From NCBI RefSeq assembly GCF_012163135.1, contig NZ_JAAVUP010000002.1, positions 558,001 to 622,000 of the forward strand: a DNA stretch of 64,000 nucleotides, read 5' to 3'. Each line of letters opens with the position of its first letter. Within the stretch, counting starts at the first letter, position 1. Below, in pieces: positions 8,241-17,169 of the stretch. The DNA comes from Neoroseomonas oryzicola. GTDB lineage: Bacteria > Pseudomonadota > Alphaproteobacteria > Acetobacterales > Acetobacteraceae. The notes below the pieces were generated by a model, which saw nothing but the letters and a program-made list of their open reading frames with translations, ran no database searches and was not told the DNA's origin. The position numbers and the translations under genes were made by a program.

Positions 8241-9722
8241 TCAGCCCTGCTTCGTCGGCACGGCGACGAAGAGGGAACGCCCTTCCCGGACGATCTGCAG
8301 CGCCAGCGGGCCGGTGGACCCTTCGCGGATCGCGCGGGCGGCCTGCTCGGGGTTCGCCACGTCCTGGTTGCCCACGCGGGTGATCACGTCACCCGGGCGG
8401 ATGCCGGCCGCGGCGGCACGGCTGTCCGGCCGAACCTCGGCCACCACCGCGCCATTGGCGGTGCGCGGCAGGTTCAGCTGCTGGCGCATCGCGTCGTCGA
8501 TCGGCGCCAGCGCCACGCCGACCGGCTCGCGGCCGCCCTGCTCGGCCGAAGCCTGCTCGCTGCCCGGCGCCTTGTCGGTCAGGGCCGCGAGGGTCGCCCG
8601 CAGTTCCTGGTTCTGGCCGTCGCGGACCACGCCAAGCGTCACCGCGGTGCCCGGGCGGACGCCGGCGACGGTGCGCGCGAGGTCACGCTGGTCGTTCACC
8701 TGGTGGCCGTCGAGCGCCGTGATCACGTCGCCCGGGCGCAGGCCGGCGCGGGAGGCCGGGCTGTCCGGCGTCACCTCGGCGACCAGCGCGCCCTTGGCGG
8801 TCGGGATGCGCATCGCCTCGGCCAGCTGCGGCGTGACCTGCTGGGTCATGGCGCCGAGGAAGCCGCGCTCCACCCGCCCATGCTCCTTCAGGTCGGCCAC
8901 GACCGTGCGGACCATGTTGGACGGGATGGCGAAGCCGATGCCGACCGACCCGCCGGAGGGCGAGAAGATCGCCGTGTTCACGCCGATGACGCTGCCGTCG
9001 AGCCCGAACAGCGGACCGCCCGAGTTGCCCTGGTTGATGGGCGCGTCGATCTGCAGGAAGTCGTCATAGGGGCCGGCGCCGATGTTGCGCCCGCGCGCCG
9101 AGACGACGCCCGCGGTGACGGTCCCGCCGAGGCCGAAGGGGTTGCCCACGGCCACCACCCAGTCGCCCGGCCGCGCACGGTCGGAGTCACCCAGGTTCAG
9201 GAAGGCGAGCGGCGCGCCCGCCTCGACCTTCAGCAGCGCAAGGTCGGTGCGCGGGTCGCGGCCGACCACGCGGGCCGGCAGCTCGCGGCCGTCATCGAGG
9301 GTCACGCGGACCTCCGCGGCGTCCTGCACGACGTGGTTGTTCGTCACGACATAGCCGGCGGCGTCGACCACGAAGCCCGAGCCCAGCGCCTGGGCCGCGC
9401 GGCGGCCGGGCTGGTTGTCGCCGAACTGGCGGCGGAAGTTGCGGTCCTGCTGGGACCCGCGCGGGAAGGGCGACTGCTCGCCCTGCTCGGCGACGCGCTG
9501 GACGGTGGTGATGGTCACGACGGCCGGGCGGACGCGGGCGACGAGGTCGGCGAAGCCGGGCAGGCCGGCCTGGTTGACGGCCGGCGCCGTGATGGCCGGC
9601 GGCGTGGCCGACTGGGCGAAGGCGCGGTCGCCCTGCCAGAAGGCCAGCCCGCCCAGCGTGGACCCGGCCATCAGCAGCGCGGCGAAGCCGGCGCGACGGC
9701 GGCGGCTGGAAGCGTTGGTCAT
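8241..9722 (-). CDS. Periplasmic serine endoprotease of the Do/DegP-HtrA family
   Basis: The 493-residue product has a signal sequence (residues about 10-37), a trypsin-like domain and two PDZ domains. The catalytic triad is visible as His130 (VVTNNHVV), Asp160 (RTDLALLK) and Ser234 (GNSGGPLF). PDZ1 begins near ERGFLGAMTQQVTPQLAEAM and PDZ2 near the C-terminal quarter (ANGAVVAEVRPDSRAAAAG). Do proteases degrade or chaperone misfolded envelope proteins. ATG 9722 is chosen because AGGAG is 7 nt upstream and the signal peptide follows. The two-component genes lie 113 nt upstream on the same strand, suggesting coordinated envelope-stress control; this is inference from position. Confidence 0.95.
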   Translation of the reverse strand: MTNASSRRRRAGFAALLMAGSTLGGLAFWQGDRAFAQSATPPAITAPAVNQAGLPGFADLVARVRPAVVTITTVQRVAEQGEQSPFPRGSQQDRNFRRQFGDNQPGRRAAQALGSGFVVDAAGYVVTNNHVVQDAAEVRVTLDDGRELPARVVGRDPRTDLALLKVEAGAPLAFLNLGDSDRARPGDWVVAVGNPFGLGGTVTAGVVSARGRNIGAGPYDDFLQIDAPINQGNSGGPLFGLDGSVIGVNTAIFSPSGGSVGIGFAIPSNMVRTVVADLKEHGRVERGFLGAMTQQVTPQLAEAMRIPTAKGALVAEVTPDSPASRAGLRPGDVITALDGHQVNDQRDLARTVAGVRPGTAVTLGVVRDGQNQELRATLAALTDKAPGSEQASAEQGGREPVGVALAPIDDAMRQQLNLPRTANGAVVAEVRPDSRAAAAGIRPGDVITRVGNQDVANPEQAARAIREGSTGPLALQIVREGRSLFVAVPTKQG

Positions 9723-9835
9723 CTGCAATCTCCTGTAGGCGGCCCGTTCGGGGCCGCGACAGGGGGCACTCTCGTGCCTGGACCGTGGAGGGGCGGCCCG
9801 CGTCTCCATGACAGACGCGTCAGAAACGCGGGCGG

Positions 9836-11158
9836 TCAGCGCCCGCCGAGGGCGAGGCGCATGGTCGCGCCCCGGCCGCCCGGGCCGTCCAGAACCTCGA
9901 ACCGCCCGCCATGCAGTTTCGCGGTCGCCGCGACCAGGGCGAGGCCGAGGCCGGTGCCAGGCGTGTTGCGGCTGGCGTCGAGGCGATGGAAGCGGCGGGT
10001 GACGGCCTCCCGTTCCTCGGGCGGGATGCCGGGGCCGTCGTCCGTCACCTCGATGACCGGACCGGAGGCAAGGCGCAGGCCGACATGCGGGCCGCCATGA
10101 ACCAGCGCGTTGTCGAGCAGGTTCGCCACCGCCTGGCGCATCAGGGCGGCGTCGCCCTCCATGCCGATGCCGGGCGCGATCTCCTGCGACAGGGTCCGGC
10201 CGGCCTCCTCGGCGACGGCCTCGTAGGCCTCGGCTACGGCGCCGACCAGGTCCGAGAGGTCGATGTGGCGGAACCCGGCCCGCGGCGCGCCGCTTTCCGC
10301 GCGCGCGATGCGCAGCAGGGCGGCGAAGGTGGCGAGGACCTGGTCGAGCTCGGTCAGCGACTCCTCGAGCGTCGTCGCGTCCGTCTGCGGGTCGCGGGCC
10401 GAGGCGAGCGCCGATTCGATGCGCTGGCGCAGCCGGGCGAGCGGCGTACGCAGGTCATGGGCGATGTCGTCAGTGACCTGGCGCTGCGCCTGCATCAGCG
10501 CCTCGATCCGCCCGAGCATGGTGTTGAGCGTGCCGGCGAGCCGGTCGAACTCGTCCCCCTCGCCCGCTTGGGGCAGGCGGCGGGTGAGGTCGCCATCCAT
10601 GATCGCCCGCGCCGCGGCCCCGACACCCGCGATGCGCCTTTCGATCCGGCGTGCGGCGACATAGCCGAGCAGCAGCGCGATGATCGCCGCGCAGCCCGCC
10701 GCGAAGGCCGGCGCCCAGGCGAGCCGCGTCGCCGCGCGGGAGATCGGCGCCAGCTCGGCGGCCAGGATCAGGTTCATCCCCGGCTGCAGCATGGTGCCGA
10801 GCGCACGCACCCCGGCATCGGCGGTCCCGCCCGGGAAGGTCGCGAAACCGCGCAGCACCGGCGGGCGGACGCCTGGGAAATTGCCGGCGATCGGGATGCC
10901 GTCGATGGTCTGCAGCAGCACCAGGATCGGGCCCTGGCGGCGGGCGACGGCGCGGGCCTGCTCGGCCAGGCCGGCGACGCCGAGGATCTCGTATTCGCGG
11001 ATCAGCGCCTCGGCCTCGGCGGCGAGGGCGAGGTCGCGCTGCGCGCGCAGTTCCTGCTCGGCCGCATACCAGACCCAGCCGGCCCCGAGCAGCGAGGCGA
11101 GCAGCATCAGCCCCGCGGCGCCGAGGGCGGCCCGGAGCGCGAAGCTGCGGCGGATCAC
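9836..11158 (-). CDS. HAMP-domain sensor histidine kinase
   Basis: A 440-residue membrane kinase starting at GTG 11158, which overlaps the response regulator stop by 4 nt (GTGA), the signature of translational coupling. Transmembrane helices are near residues 6-30 and 148-168, flanking a periplasmic sensor of about 115 residues. HAMP covers about 167-220. The DHp box DIAHDLRTPL carries His234, and the ATPase domain has an N box (NLLDNALVHGG), DDGPGIP and GTGLGLALVAA. Family arrangement resembles EnvZ/PhoQ-class kinases. The signal sensed is not readable, but the neighbouring Do protease suggests an envelope cue. Confidence 0.93.
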   Translation of the reverse strand: MIRRSFALRAALGAAGLMLLASLLGAGWVWYAAEQELRAQRDLALAAEAEALIREYEILGVAGLAEQARAVARRQGPILVLLQTIDGIPIAGNFPGVRPPVLRGFATFPGGTADAGVRALGTMLQPGMNLILAAELAPISRAATRLAWAPAFAAGCAAIIALLLGYVAARRIERRIAGVGAAARAIMDGDLTRRLPQAGEGDEFDRLAGTLNTMLGRIEALMQAQRQVTDDIAHDLRTPLARLRQRIESALASARDPQTDATTLEESLTELDQVLATFAALLRIARAESGAPRAGFRHIDLSDLVGAVAEAYEAVAEEAGRTLSQEIAPGIGMEGDAALMRQAVANLLDNALVHGGPHVGLRLASGPVIEVTDDGPGIPPEEREAVTRRFHRLDASRNTPGTGLGLALVAATAKLHGGRFEVLDGPGGRGATMRLALGGR

Positions 11159-11844
11159 GCGGGCGCTGCGCGGGGGTCGAGCACGTAGCCCGCCCCGCGC
11201 ACGGTGCGGATGGCCGGCGGCTCGCCCGGGCCCTCGAGCTTGCGGCGCAGGCGGCTGACATGGACGTCCACGACGTTGGTGGTGGGATCGAAGGAGAAGT
11301 CCCACACCTTCTCGAGCAGCATGGTCCGCGTCAGCACCACGCCCGGGTTGCGCATCATGAATTCCAGCAGCCGCCATTCGGTCGGCAGCAGGTCGAGCGT
11401 CCGTCCGCGCCGCGTCGCGACGCGATGGAGCAGGTCCATGCGGATGTCGCCCACCTCGATCGCGGTCTGCTCGGCCGGCGGCGCGGCGGGGCGGCGGGCC
11501 AGGGCGCGGACGCGCGCGCGCAACTCGGCGAAGGCGAAGGGCTTGGCGAGGTAGTCGTCGGCCCCGGCCTCGAGGCCCTCCACCTTGCGGTCGACGTCGC
11601 CGAGGGCGGTCAGCATCAGCACCGGCGTCCCGATGTTCGAGGCGCGGATGGCGCGCACGATGGACAGCCCGTCCGGGCCCGGCAGCATCCGGTCCGTCAC
11701 GATGACGTCGAAGGGTTCGTTGAGCGCGAGGAACAGGCCGTCCTTGCCGGTGCGGGCGACGTCGACGACGAAGCCTTCTTCCGTCAGGCCCTTGGCGACG
11801 TAGTCAGCGGTCGCGCGATCATCCTCGATGACCAGAATGCGCAT
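11155..11844 (-). CDS. OmpR/PhoB-family response regulator
   Basis: A 229-residue protein with a receiver domain (acidic pocket EDD at residues 7-9, phosphoacceptor Asp51 in VTDRMLPG, Lys in the AKPFAFAEL switch loop). A winged-helix DNA-binding domain follows (VLTRTMLLEKVWDF...VDVHVSRLRRKL). It is the first gene of a minus-strand run with its cognate kinase and the Do-type protease, which are plausible targets. It diverges from mbfA, with 266 bp between the two starts that must hold both promoters; I could not pick out clear operator repeats there. Confidence 0.95.
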   Translation of the reverse strand: MRILVIEDDRATADYVAKGLTEEGFVVDVARTGKDGLFLALNEPFDVIVTDRMLPGPDGLSIVRAIRASNIGTPVLMLTALGDVDRKVEGLEAGADDYLAKPFAFAELRARVRALARRPAAPPAEQTAIEVGDIRMDLLHRVATRRGRTLDLLPTEWRLLEFMMRNPGVVLTRTMLLEKVWDFSFDPTTNVVDVHVSRLRRKLEGPGEPPAIRTVRGAGYVLDPRAAPA

Positions 11845-12110
11845 CCTGGCCGGTTCTCCTGCTGCTGCACGCCGGGGGGCGAAGGGGCCGCGATGGTGGT
11901 CCGCGGCCGGGCGCGCGTCCAGGGACGGGCCGGGCGAGGAATGAGGGGGCGCGCGCCCCCCGGCGGGGGAAGTAGGGCCGGGAGGCGCGCGGCGGCGGTA
12001 GTCGGCCGCCGGGAGGAAGACTGCGTCCGCGATGATGGAGGCGAATGGCGCGGCCGGATGACAAGCGTGTCATGCGTTCCGGGGCGTCCTGTGCTTTCCT
12101 GCACCGCAGC

Positions 12111-13100
12111 ATGACCTCCCTGATCCCCTTCCTCGGTGCCGGGCGGCGCCGCTTCGACAGCCTCACCCCGCAGGAAATCCTGGCGCTCGCCATTTCCTCG
12201 GAGGAAGAGGACGGCACCATCTACGCGCTCTATGCGAGCCGGCTGCGCGAGCAATACCCGGCCTCGGCCGCGGTCTTCGACGCCATGGCGGCGGAGGAGA
12301 ACGACCACCGGCGCCGGCTGATCGACCTCTACCGCGCGCGCTACGGGGACCTGATCCTGCCGATCCGGCGCGAGCACGTGGCGGACTTCTACCAGCGCAA
12401 GCCGGTCTGGCTGGTCGAGAACCTCAGCCTCGAGCGCATCCGCGAGGAAGCGCGGGCGATGGAGCAGCAGGCGCGCACCTTCTACATCGCGGCCGCCTCC
12501 CGCAGCACGGATGCCGAGGTGCGGCGGCTGCTCGGCGACCTTGCCGAGGCCGAGGCGCAGCACGAGGAAGGTGCCGCGCGGCTGACCGAGGACCTCACGC
12601 ACCGCGAGGAGGGTGCGGAGGAGGAGGCCCATGCCAAGCGGCAATTCGTCCTGACCTGGGTGCAGCCGGGCCTTGCGGGGCTGATGGACGGGTCGGTCTC
12701 GACGCTGGCGCCGATCTTCGCCACCGCCTTCGCGACGCAGAACCCGGGGACGACCTTCCTGGTGGGCCTGTCGGCGTCGCTCGGCGCGGGCATCTCGATG
12801 GGCTTCACGGAAGCGGCGCATGACGACGGGAAGCTGTCGGGGCGCGGGTCGCCGCTGAAGCGGGGCATCGCCTCGGGCGTCATGACGGCGCTGGGCGGGC
12901 TGGGCCACGCGCTGCCCTACCTGATCCCGCATTTCTGGACCGCGACGGCGATCGCGCTGGTGGTGGTGTTCTTCGAGCTCTGGGCGATCGTCTGGATCCA
13001 GAACCGCTACATGGAAACGCCGATCGGGCGGGCCATGTTCCAGATCCTGCTGGGCGGCAGCCTGGTGCTGGCGACGGGCATCCTGATCGGGGGATCGTAA
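12111..13100 (+). CDS. mbfA: MbfA-like ferritin-domain/VIT1 iron transporter
   Basis: A 329-residue fusion. The N-terminal half is a rubrerythrin/ferritin-like four-helix bundle with Glu/His iron ligands (SSEEEDGTIYALY, AAEENDHRRRL, MEQQARTFY, EAQHEEGAARL). The C-terminal half is a CCC1/VIT1-type membrane domain (LMDGSVSTLAPIFATAF, ASLGAGISMGFTEA, then three further hydrophobic helices). In rhizobia and Agrobacterium such proteins (MbfA, Er-VIT1) export iron and protect against peroxide under Irr control. Start ATG 12111 gives the family N-terminus (MTSLIPFLG); an in-frame ATG at 12072 is possible. I did not find an Irr-type box upstream by eye. A family-A hairpin begins 7 nt after the stop. 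Confidence 0.9.
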   Translation: MTSLIPFLGAGRRRFDSLTPQEILALAISSEEEDGTIYALYASRLREQYPASAAVFDAMAAEENDHRRRLIDLYRARYGDLILPIRREHVADFYQRKPVWLVENLSLERIREEARAMEQQARTFYIAAASRSTDAEVRRLLGDLAEAEAQHEEGAARLTEDLTHREEGAEEEAHAKRQFVLTWVQPGLAGLMDGSVSTLAPIFATAFATQNPGTTFLVGLSASLGAGISMGFTEAAHDDGKLSGRGSPLKRGIASGVMTALGGLGHALPYLIPHFWTATAIALVVVFFELWAIVWIQNRYMETPIGRAMFQILLGGSLVLATGILIGGS

Positions 13101-13107
13101 TGCGTGT

Positions 13108-13130
13108 GCACGAAGGCGGCGCCTTCGTGC
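13108..13130 (+). repeat. Family-A post-stop hairpin, copy 1
   Basis: Perfect 10-bp stem GCACGAAGGC-ggc-GCCTTCGTGC, 7 nt after the mbfA stop, followed by GCCTCAGGCGCCGGG. The same stem with a different triloop and a similar trailer occurs behind two other genes (25444-25466, 47258-47280). Confidence 0.85.
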
Positions 13131-13178
13131 GCCTCAGGCGCCGGGTGGGCCGCAGGTTGGTTCTTCGTCTGGTCCGCG

Positions 13179-14504
13179 TCAGGCGTGCAGGAACGATAGG
13201 GCGAGGCCGGCCAGCGCGCAGGCCGCCAGCGTCTTCGCCAGCCCCAGCCTGAAGCCGAACAGCAGCACCGCCGCCAGCACCGCCAGGCCCAGCGCCGCCG
13301 GCTGCACGGTCGCGACCACCGGCAGGTCGATCGCCGCCGGGCCGAGCGGGACGTGCCGCACCTCGGCGAAGATCACGCGCAACCCGAACCACAAGGCGAG
13401 GTTCGCGATCACCCCCACCACGGCGGAGGTCACGCCCGCCAGCGCGCCCTTCAGCCGCGGCTCGTCATGCATCCGCTCGACATAGGGCGCGCCCAGGAAG
13501 ATGAAGGCGAAGCAGGGCGCGAAGGTGACCCAGAGCGTCAGCAGCGACCCGCCGACGCCCCCGATCACCCCGCTGTCGCGATAGCCGGCGAGGAAGCCCA
13601 CGAACTGCAGCACCAGGATCAGCGGCCCCGGCGTGGTCTCCGCGAGGCCAAGGCCCGCCAGCATCTCGGGCGCGGTCAGCCAGCGGTAATGCTCCACCGC
13701 CTCCTGCGCCACATAGGCCAGCACCGCATAGGCGCCGCCGAAGGTGACCACCGCCATCTTCGAGAAGAACCAGGCGATGTCGCCCCAGACCGGCGTGCCC
13801 ATCAGCAGCGCTACCGGCCAGAGCCAGAGCGCCAGCGTGATCAGCCCCGCGCGCCGCGCCGCCGGCGTCATGGCCGCGATGCGGTCGGGTTCGGCGGCGA
13901 TCGCCGCGTCGAGCAGCGCCGGTGGCCCGTCCTTCGCCTTGCCGTGGCCGCCGGCGACGAAGGCGCCGGGCACCAGGTAGCCGATCAGGAGCGCGGCCAG
14001 CACCACCAGCGGGAAGGGCACGGCGAAGGCGGCCAGCGCCACGAAGGCCGCGCCCGCCAGCAGCCAGGCGGCGCCGCCATGCAGGGCGCGCTTGGCGACG
14101 CGCAGCAGCGCCTCGACCACCAGCACGAGCACGGCGCATTTCAGCCCGAAGAAGAGGGCCGCGACGATCGGCACCTCGCCCAGCGTCGCGTAGATCATCG
14201 ACAGCGCGAGCATCACGACCGCGCCGGGCAGGACGAACAGCACGCCCGCCGCGATTCCGCCCTTCACCCCATGCATCAGCCAGCCAAGATAGGTGGCGAG
14301 CTGCGTCGCCTCGGGCCCGGGCAGCAGCATGCAGAAGTTGAGCGCATGCAGGAACCGCGCGTCCGACACCCAGTGGCGGTCGTCCACCACTTCCCGGTGC
14401 ATCACCGCGATCTGCGCGGCGGGCCCGCCGAAGGACAGCAGGCCGACGCGCAGCCAGACGCGCAGCGCCTCGGCGAAGGTCGGGAAATGCGGCTGCGGCG
14501 TCAT
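13179..14504 (-). CDS. chrA: Chromate efflux transporter ChrA
   Basis: A 441-residue membrane protein with the two homologous halves of long-chain ChrA proteins. Characteristic phrases include RVGLLSFGGPAAQIAVMHRE, the LPGPEATQLATYLGW motif in the first half, and a second-half repeat (FFSKMAVVTFGGAYAVLAYV, TTPGPLILVLQFVGFLAGY). ChrA expels chromate from the cytoplasm. Its ATG overlaps the stop of the rhodanese-ChrB gene (ATGA), so the two are translated from one mRNA. Confidence 0.93.
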   Translation of the reverse strand: MTPQPHFPTFAEALRVWLRVGLLSFGGPAAQIAVMHREVVDDRHWVSDARFLHALNFCMLLPGPEATQLATYLGWLMHGVKGGIAAGVLFVLPGAVVMLALSMIYATLGEVPIVAALFFGLKCAVLVLVVEALLRVAKRALHGGAAWLLAGAAFVALAAFAVPFPLVVLAALLIGYLVPGAFVAGGHGKAKDGPPALLDAAIAAEPDRIAAMTPAARRAGLITLALWLWPVALLMGTPVWGDIAWFFSKMAVVTFGGAYAVLAYVAQEAVEHYRWLTAPEMLAGLGLAETTPGPLILVLQFVGFLAGYRDSGVIGGVGGSLLTLWVTFAPCFAFIFLGAPYVERMHDEPRLKGALAGVTSAVVGVIANLALWFGLRVIFAEVRHVPLGPAAIDLPVVATVQPAALGLAVLAAVLLFGFRLGLAKTLAACALAGLALSFLHA

Positions 14505-15319
14505 GCGGGCTTCCCGGGCGTCGGCCAGTTGTGGGTCTCGTCGGTCGCGTCGCGTGCCCAGCGGTAGAAGGCATCGTACAGCGCGCAGCCGGCGTCGAGC
14601 TGCGCCAGGTCGTCGCGATGCATGCGCGACAGGCCGAGCGAGGCGGCGAGCAGCCCCGCCGCCTCCGGCGCCAGGTCCGGCCGCGCCGTGTCGGCGCCGC
14701 GGACGATCAGGGCGAGGCGGTCCAGCGCCTCGGTATGCAGGGCGAATTCGTCGAGCATCACGTCGAAGGTGCAGAACTCGCCGCGATGGGACCAGAAGAC
14801 GCCCTCGATGTCGAAGGGGGTGGCGCCGAAGCGTTCCGCGACGGCGGTCACTTCCGACGGTGCGACGAAGAGGAACACCGCATCCGGATCGACGAAGCGG
14901 CGGATCAGCCAGGGACAGGCGATACGGTCCACCTTGGGCCGCGCCCGCGTGACCCAGACCGTGCGGCCCTGCGCGTCGCGCGGCGGGACATGGGCCGGTG
15001 CGACGAGAGGCAGGCGCGCATCGCGCCAGGCCTCGAAACCGCCTTCGAGGGATTCGGCATTGGCGCCGGCATGGCGCAGCCAGGCGGCGGCCCCCTGGCT
15101 GAGCTTCAGCCCCTTCTGGCAGACCACGACGACGTCGCGGCCGGCGAAGCGCCCCGCCCAGGTCGCGACATCGTCATGGCCGCGGCGGATGGCGCCGGGG
15201 ATGAAGCGCGGATCGGCGGCCGCGTCCTCCGTGGTGCGCACGTCGATGACCGCGGGCGCATCGGGCAGCCCGATGCGGCGGGCGAGTTGCTGGGGCGTGA
15301 TGATGGTTGGAGCCGGCAT
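14501..15319 (-). CDS. Rhodanese-ChrB fusion, chromate resistance protein
   Basis: A 272-residue two-domain protein. Residues about 1-105 are rhodanese-like, with an active-site Cys in VVVCQKGLKLS and a DVRTTEDAAADPRFIPGAI segment. Residues about 120-260 match the ChrB C-terminal domain (WVTRARPKVDRIACPWLIRRFVDPDA, then FDIEGVFWSHRGEFCTFDVML). The coupling of a sulfur-transfer domain to ChrB, with ChrA right downstream, points to chromate sensing or detoxification. There is no N-terminal ChrB DNA-binding region. A GGAGAGGA sequence sits just upstream of ATG 15319. Confidence 0.88.
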   Translation of the reverse strand: MPAPTIITPQQLARRIGLPDAPAVIDVRTTEDAAADPRFIPGAIRRGHDDVATWAGRFAGRDVVVVCQKGLKLSQGAAAWLRHAGANAESLEGGFEAWRDARLPLVAPAHVPPRDAQGRTVWVTRARPKVDRIACPWLIRRFVDPDAVFLFVAPSEVTAVAERFGATPFDIEGVFWSHRGEFCTFDVMLDEFALHTEALDRLALIVRGADTARPDLAPEAAGLLAASLGLSRMHRDDLAQLDAGCALYDAFYRWARDATDETHNWPTPGKPA

Positions 15320-15415
15320 GGGGGCGTCCTCTCCACAGGGAGTTCGGGACGCGATGCTTCGGCCGGAGCCTCACGGGGTGATCGCGGACATCCCCTTGCA
15401 GCCGAGGGTGGGTAG

Positions 15416-15443
15416 CGCGCCGCGCGATGTCAAGCGCGGCGCG
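15416..15443 (-). terminator. Hairpin at the end of the fumarate/succinate operon
   Basis: Perfect 10-bp stem CGCGCCGCGC/GCGCGGCGCG with an 8-nt loop, beginning 1 nt past the flavoprotein stop. It probably ends the long minus-strand operon before the chr genes. Confidence 0.6.
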
Positions 15444-15444
15444 A

Positions 15445-17169
15445 TCACTCCGCGGCGGCCGGCAGCAGGCTCTCGCCCGGCTTGAGGCGCGTGAATCCGA
15501 CGGGCTGCCAGTCGAGCGCGATGGCGCCGTCGCGCAGCGCCACGCGCGTCGCGGCGAGACCGGCCGCATCGTCGTCGGTCTGCGGGAAGTCCTCGCGCCA
15601 ATGGGCGCCGCGCGATTCCTCCCGGGCCTGCGCCGCGGCGACGATGGCGCGGCTGACGAGCAGCTGCGACTTGAGGTTCAGCCAGTCGTGCCAGGTCAGG
15701 TTGAAGGCACGGTCGCGCCCGTCCACGCCGGTCGCGTCGACCTCGGCTTCAAGCGCGTCGAGCGCGGCGGCGGCCTCGGCGAGGCCAGCGGCGTCGCGCA
15801 GGATGCCCGCCTTGTCCCACATCATGTCGAGCAGCGCGTCGCGGATGGGCGAGAGGTTGCGCGCCGGCCGCGCGAAGGGCGCCTGGACGAAGGCGGTGGC
15901 TTCGTCGAGCGCGGCCTGGTCCGGTTCCTCGAAGGCGCCATGCTTCGGCACCCAGGCGCCCATGCTGTCGCCGGCGATGCCGCCGAAGACCGTGGAATTC
16001 GCGACGCCATTGCCGCCAAGCCGGTTCGCGCCGTGCACACCGCCGGTGTCTTCCCCCGCGGCGAAGAGGCCCGGCAGGTCGGTCGAGCCGTCGGCGCGGA
16101 ACACCACGCCGCCCATCATGTAGTGCGCGGTCGGCACCACCGGCACGCGGCCCGCGGCCAGGTCGAAGCCGTTGTCGGCGCAGCGCTCGACCATGCCCTT
16201 GAATTCGCGCCGCACGCGGTCGGGGCCGAGATGGCCCATCTCGATCCACAGGCCGCCTTCGGGGTTCACGTTGCCGGCAAGGATCTCCCGCTGCATCGAT
16301 CGCGAGACGATGTCGCGCGTCGCGCGCTCGTTGCGCGGATCGTATTTGTGCATGAATCGCTGCCCGTCACCGCCGAGCAGGTAGCCGCCGGCGCCGCGCA
16401 GCCCTTCCTCGATGATCGTGCCGGTCATGCGCGTGCCGGGGCCGGCGAGCACCCCCGTGGGGTGGAACTGCACCATCTCCATGTCGCGCAGCGGCAGGCC
16501 CGCGCGCAGCGCCATGGCCATGCCGTCGCAGGCCTTGTCGCCCGAGGGCGTGTGGTACTTGTACATGGTCGGCCCGCCGCCGGTCCCCAGCAGCACCGCC
16601 TTGGCCTGCACGAAGACCAGGCCGCCCGTGCGCATGTCGATCAACAGCACGCCCGCGATGCGCGACCCGTCGCGGCTGCGGATCAGCGCGACGGCGCGGT
16701 GTTCCTCCATGCGGTTGATGCCGCGCGCCCAGACCTGCTCGGCGAGGCGGTTGACGATCTCGATGCCCGTCAGGTCGCCCTTGTGGACCGTGCGGTCGAA
16801 AGTCTGCCCGGCGAAGGCCTTCTGGTGGATGGTGCCGTCCGGGTTGCGGTCGAAGAAGCAGCCCCAGCGGTTCTCGAGCTCGCGGATGCGCTTCTGCGCG
16901 CCCACCACCAGCGTCCAGGCGAGGTCCTGATCGTTCAGCCACTTCCCGCCGTCGAGCGTGTCCATGAAATGGCGCTCGGCGGAATCCCCCGCGGCGATGG
17001 CGACGTTGTAGCCGCCCTGGACCATGCGGGTGCAGCCGCATTTGCCGAGCAGCCCCTTCACCGCGATCGTCACGTCGAGGTCCGGCGCCGTGTCCTTCGC
17101 GTGCAGCGCGGCAAGCAGCCCGGCGCCGCCCGCGCCGAGGACCAGGATATCGGTGCGGCGACGTTCCAT
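15445..17169 (-). CDS. FAD-binding subunit of a succinate dehydrogenase/fumarate reductase-like complex
   Basis: The 574-residue flavoprotein has an N-terminal dinucleotide fold (VLGAGGAGLLAALHA). It carries the substrate loop FHPTG (His236), a GTIIEEGLRGAGG segment, the TAHYMMGGV motif and an FAAGEDTGGVHGANRLGGN FAD site, all typical of the SdhA/FrdA/NadB superfamily. At the place where SdhA and FrdA have SHT, with the His covalently linked to FAD, this protein reads GCT (Cys46), so flavin may be non-covalent. ATG 17169 overlaps the stop of the small upstream gene (TGATG). It is the last gene of the operon, about 3 kb from its iron-sulfur and membrane subunits. Confidence 0.88.
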   Translation of the reverse strand: MERRRTDILVLGAGGAGLLAALHAKDTAPDLDVTIAVKGLLGKCGCTRMVQGGYNVAIAAGDSAERHFMDTLDGGKWLNDQDLAWTLVVGAQKRIRELENRWGCFFDRNPDGTIHQKAFAGQTFDRTVHKGDLTGIEIVNRLAEQVWARGINRMEEHRAVALIRSRDGSRIAGVLLIDMRTGGLVFVQAKAVLLGTGGGPTMYKYHTPSGDKACDGMAMALRAGLPLRDMEMVQFHPTGVLAGPGTRMTGTIIEEGLRGAGGYLLGGDGQRFMHKYDPRNERATRDIVSRSMQREILAGNVNPEGGLWIEMGHLGPDRVRREFKGMVERCADNGFDLAAGRVPVVPTAHYMMGGVVFRADGSTDLPGLFAAGEDTGGVHGANRLGGNGVANSTVFGGIAGDSMGAWVPKHGAFEEPDQAALDEATAFVQAPFARPARNLSPIRDALLDMMWDKAGILRDAAGLAEAAAALDALEAEVDATGVDGRDRAFNLTWHDWLNLKSQLLVSRAIVAAAQAREESRGAHWREDFPQTDDDAAGLAATRVALRDGAIALDWQPVGFTRLKPGESLLPAAAE

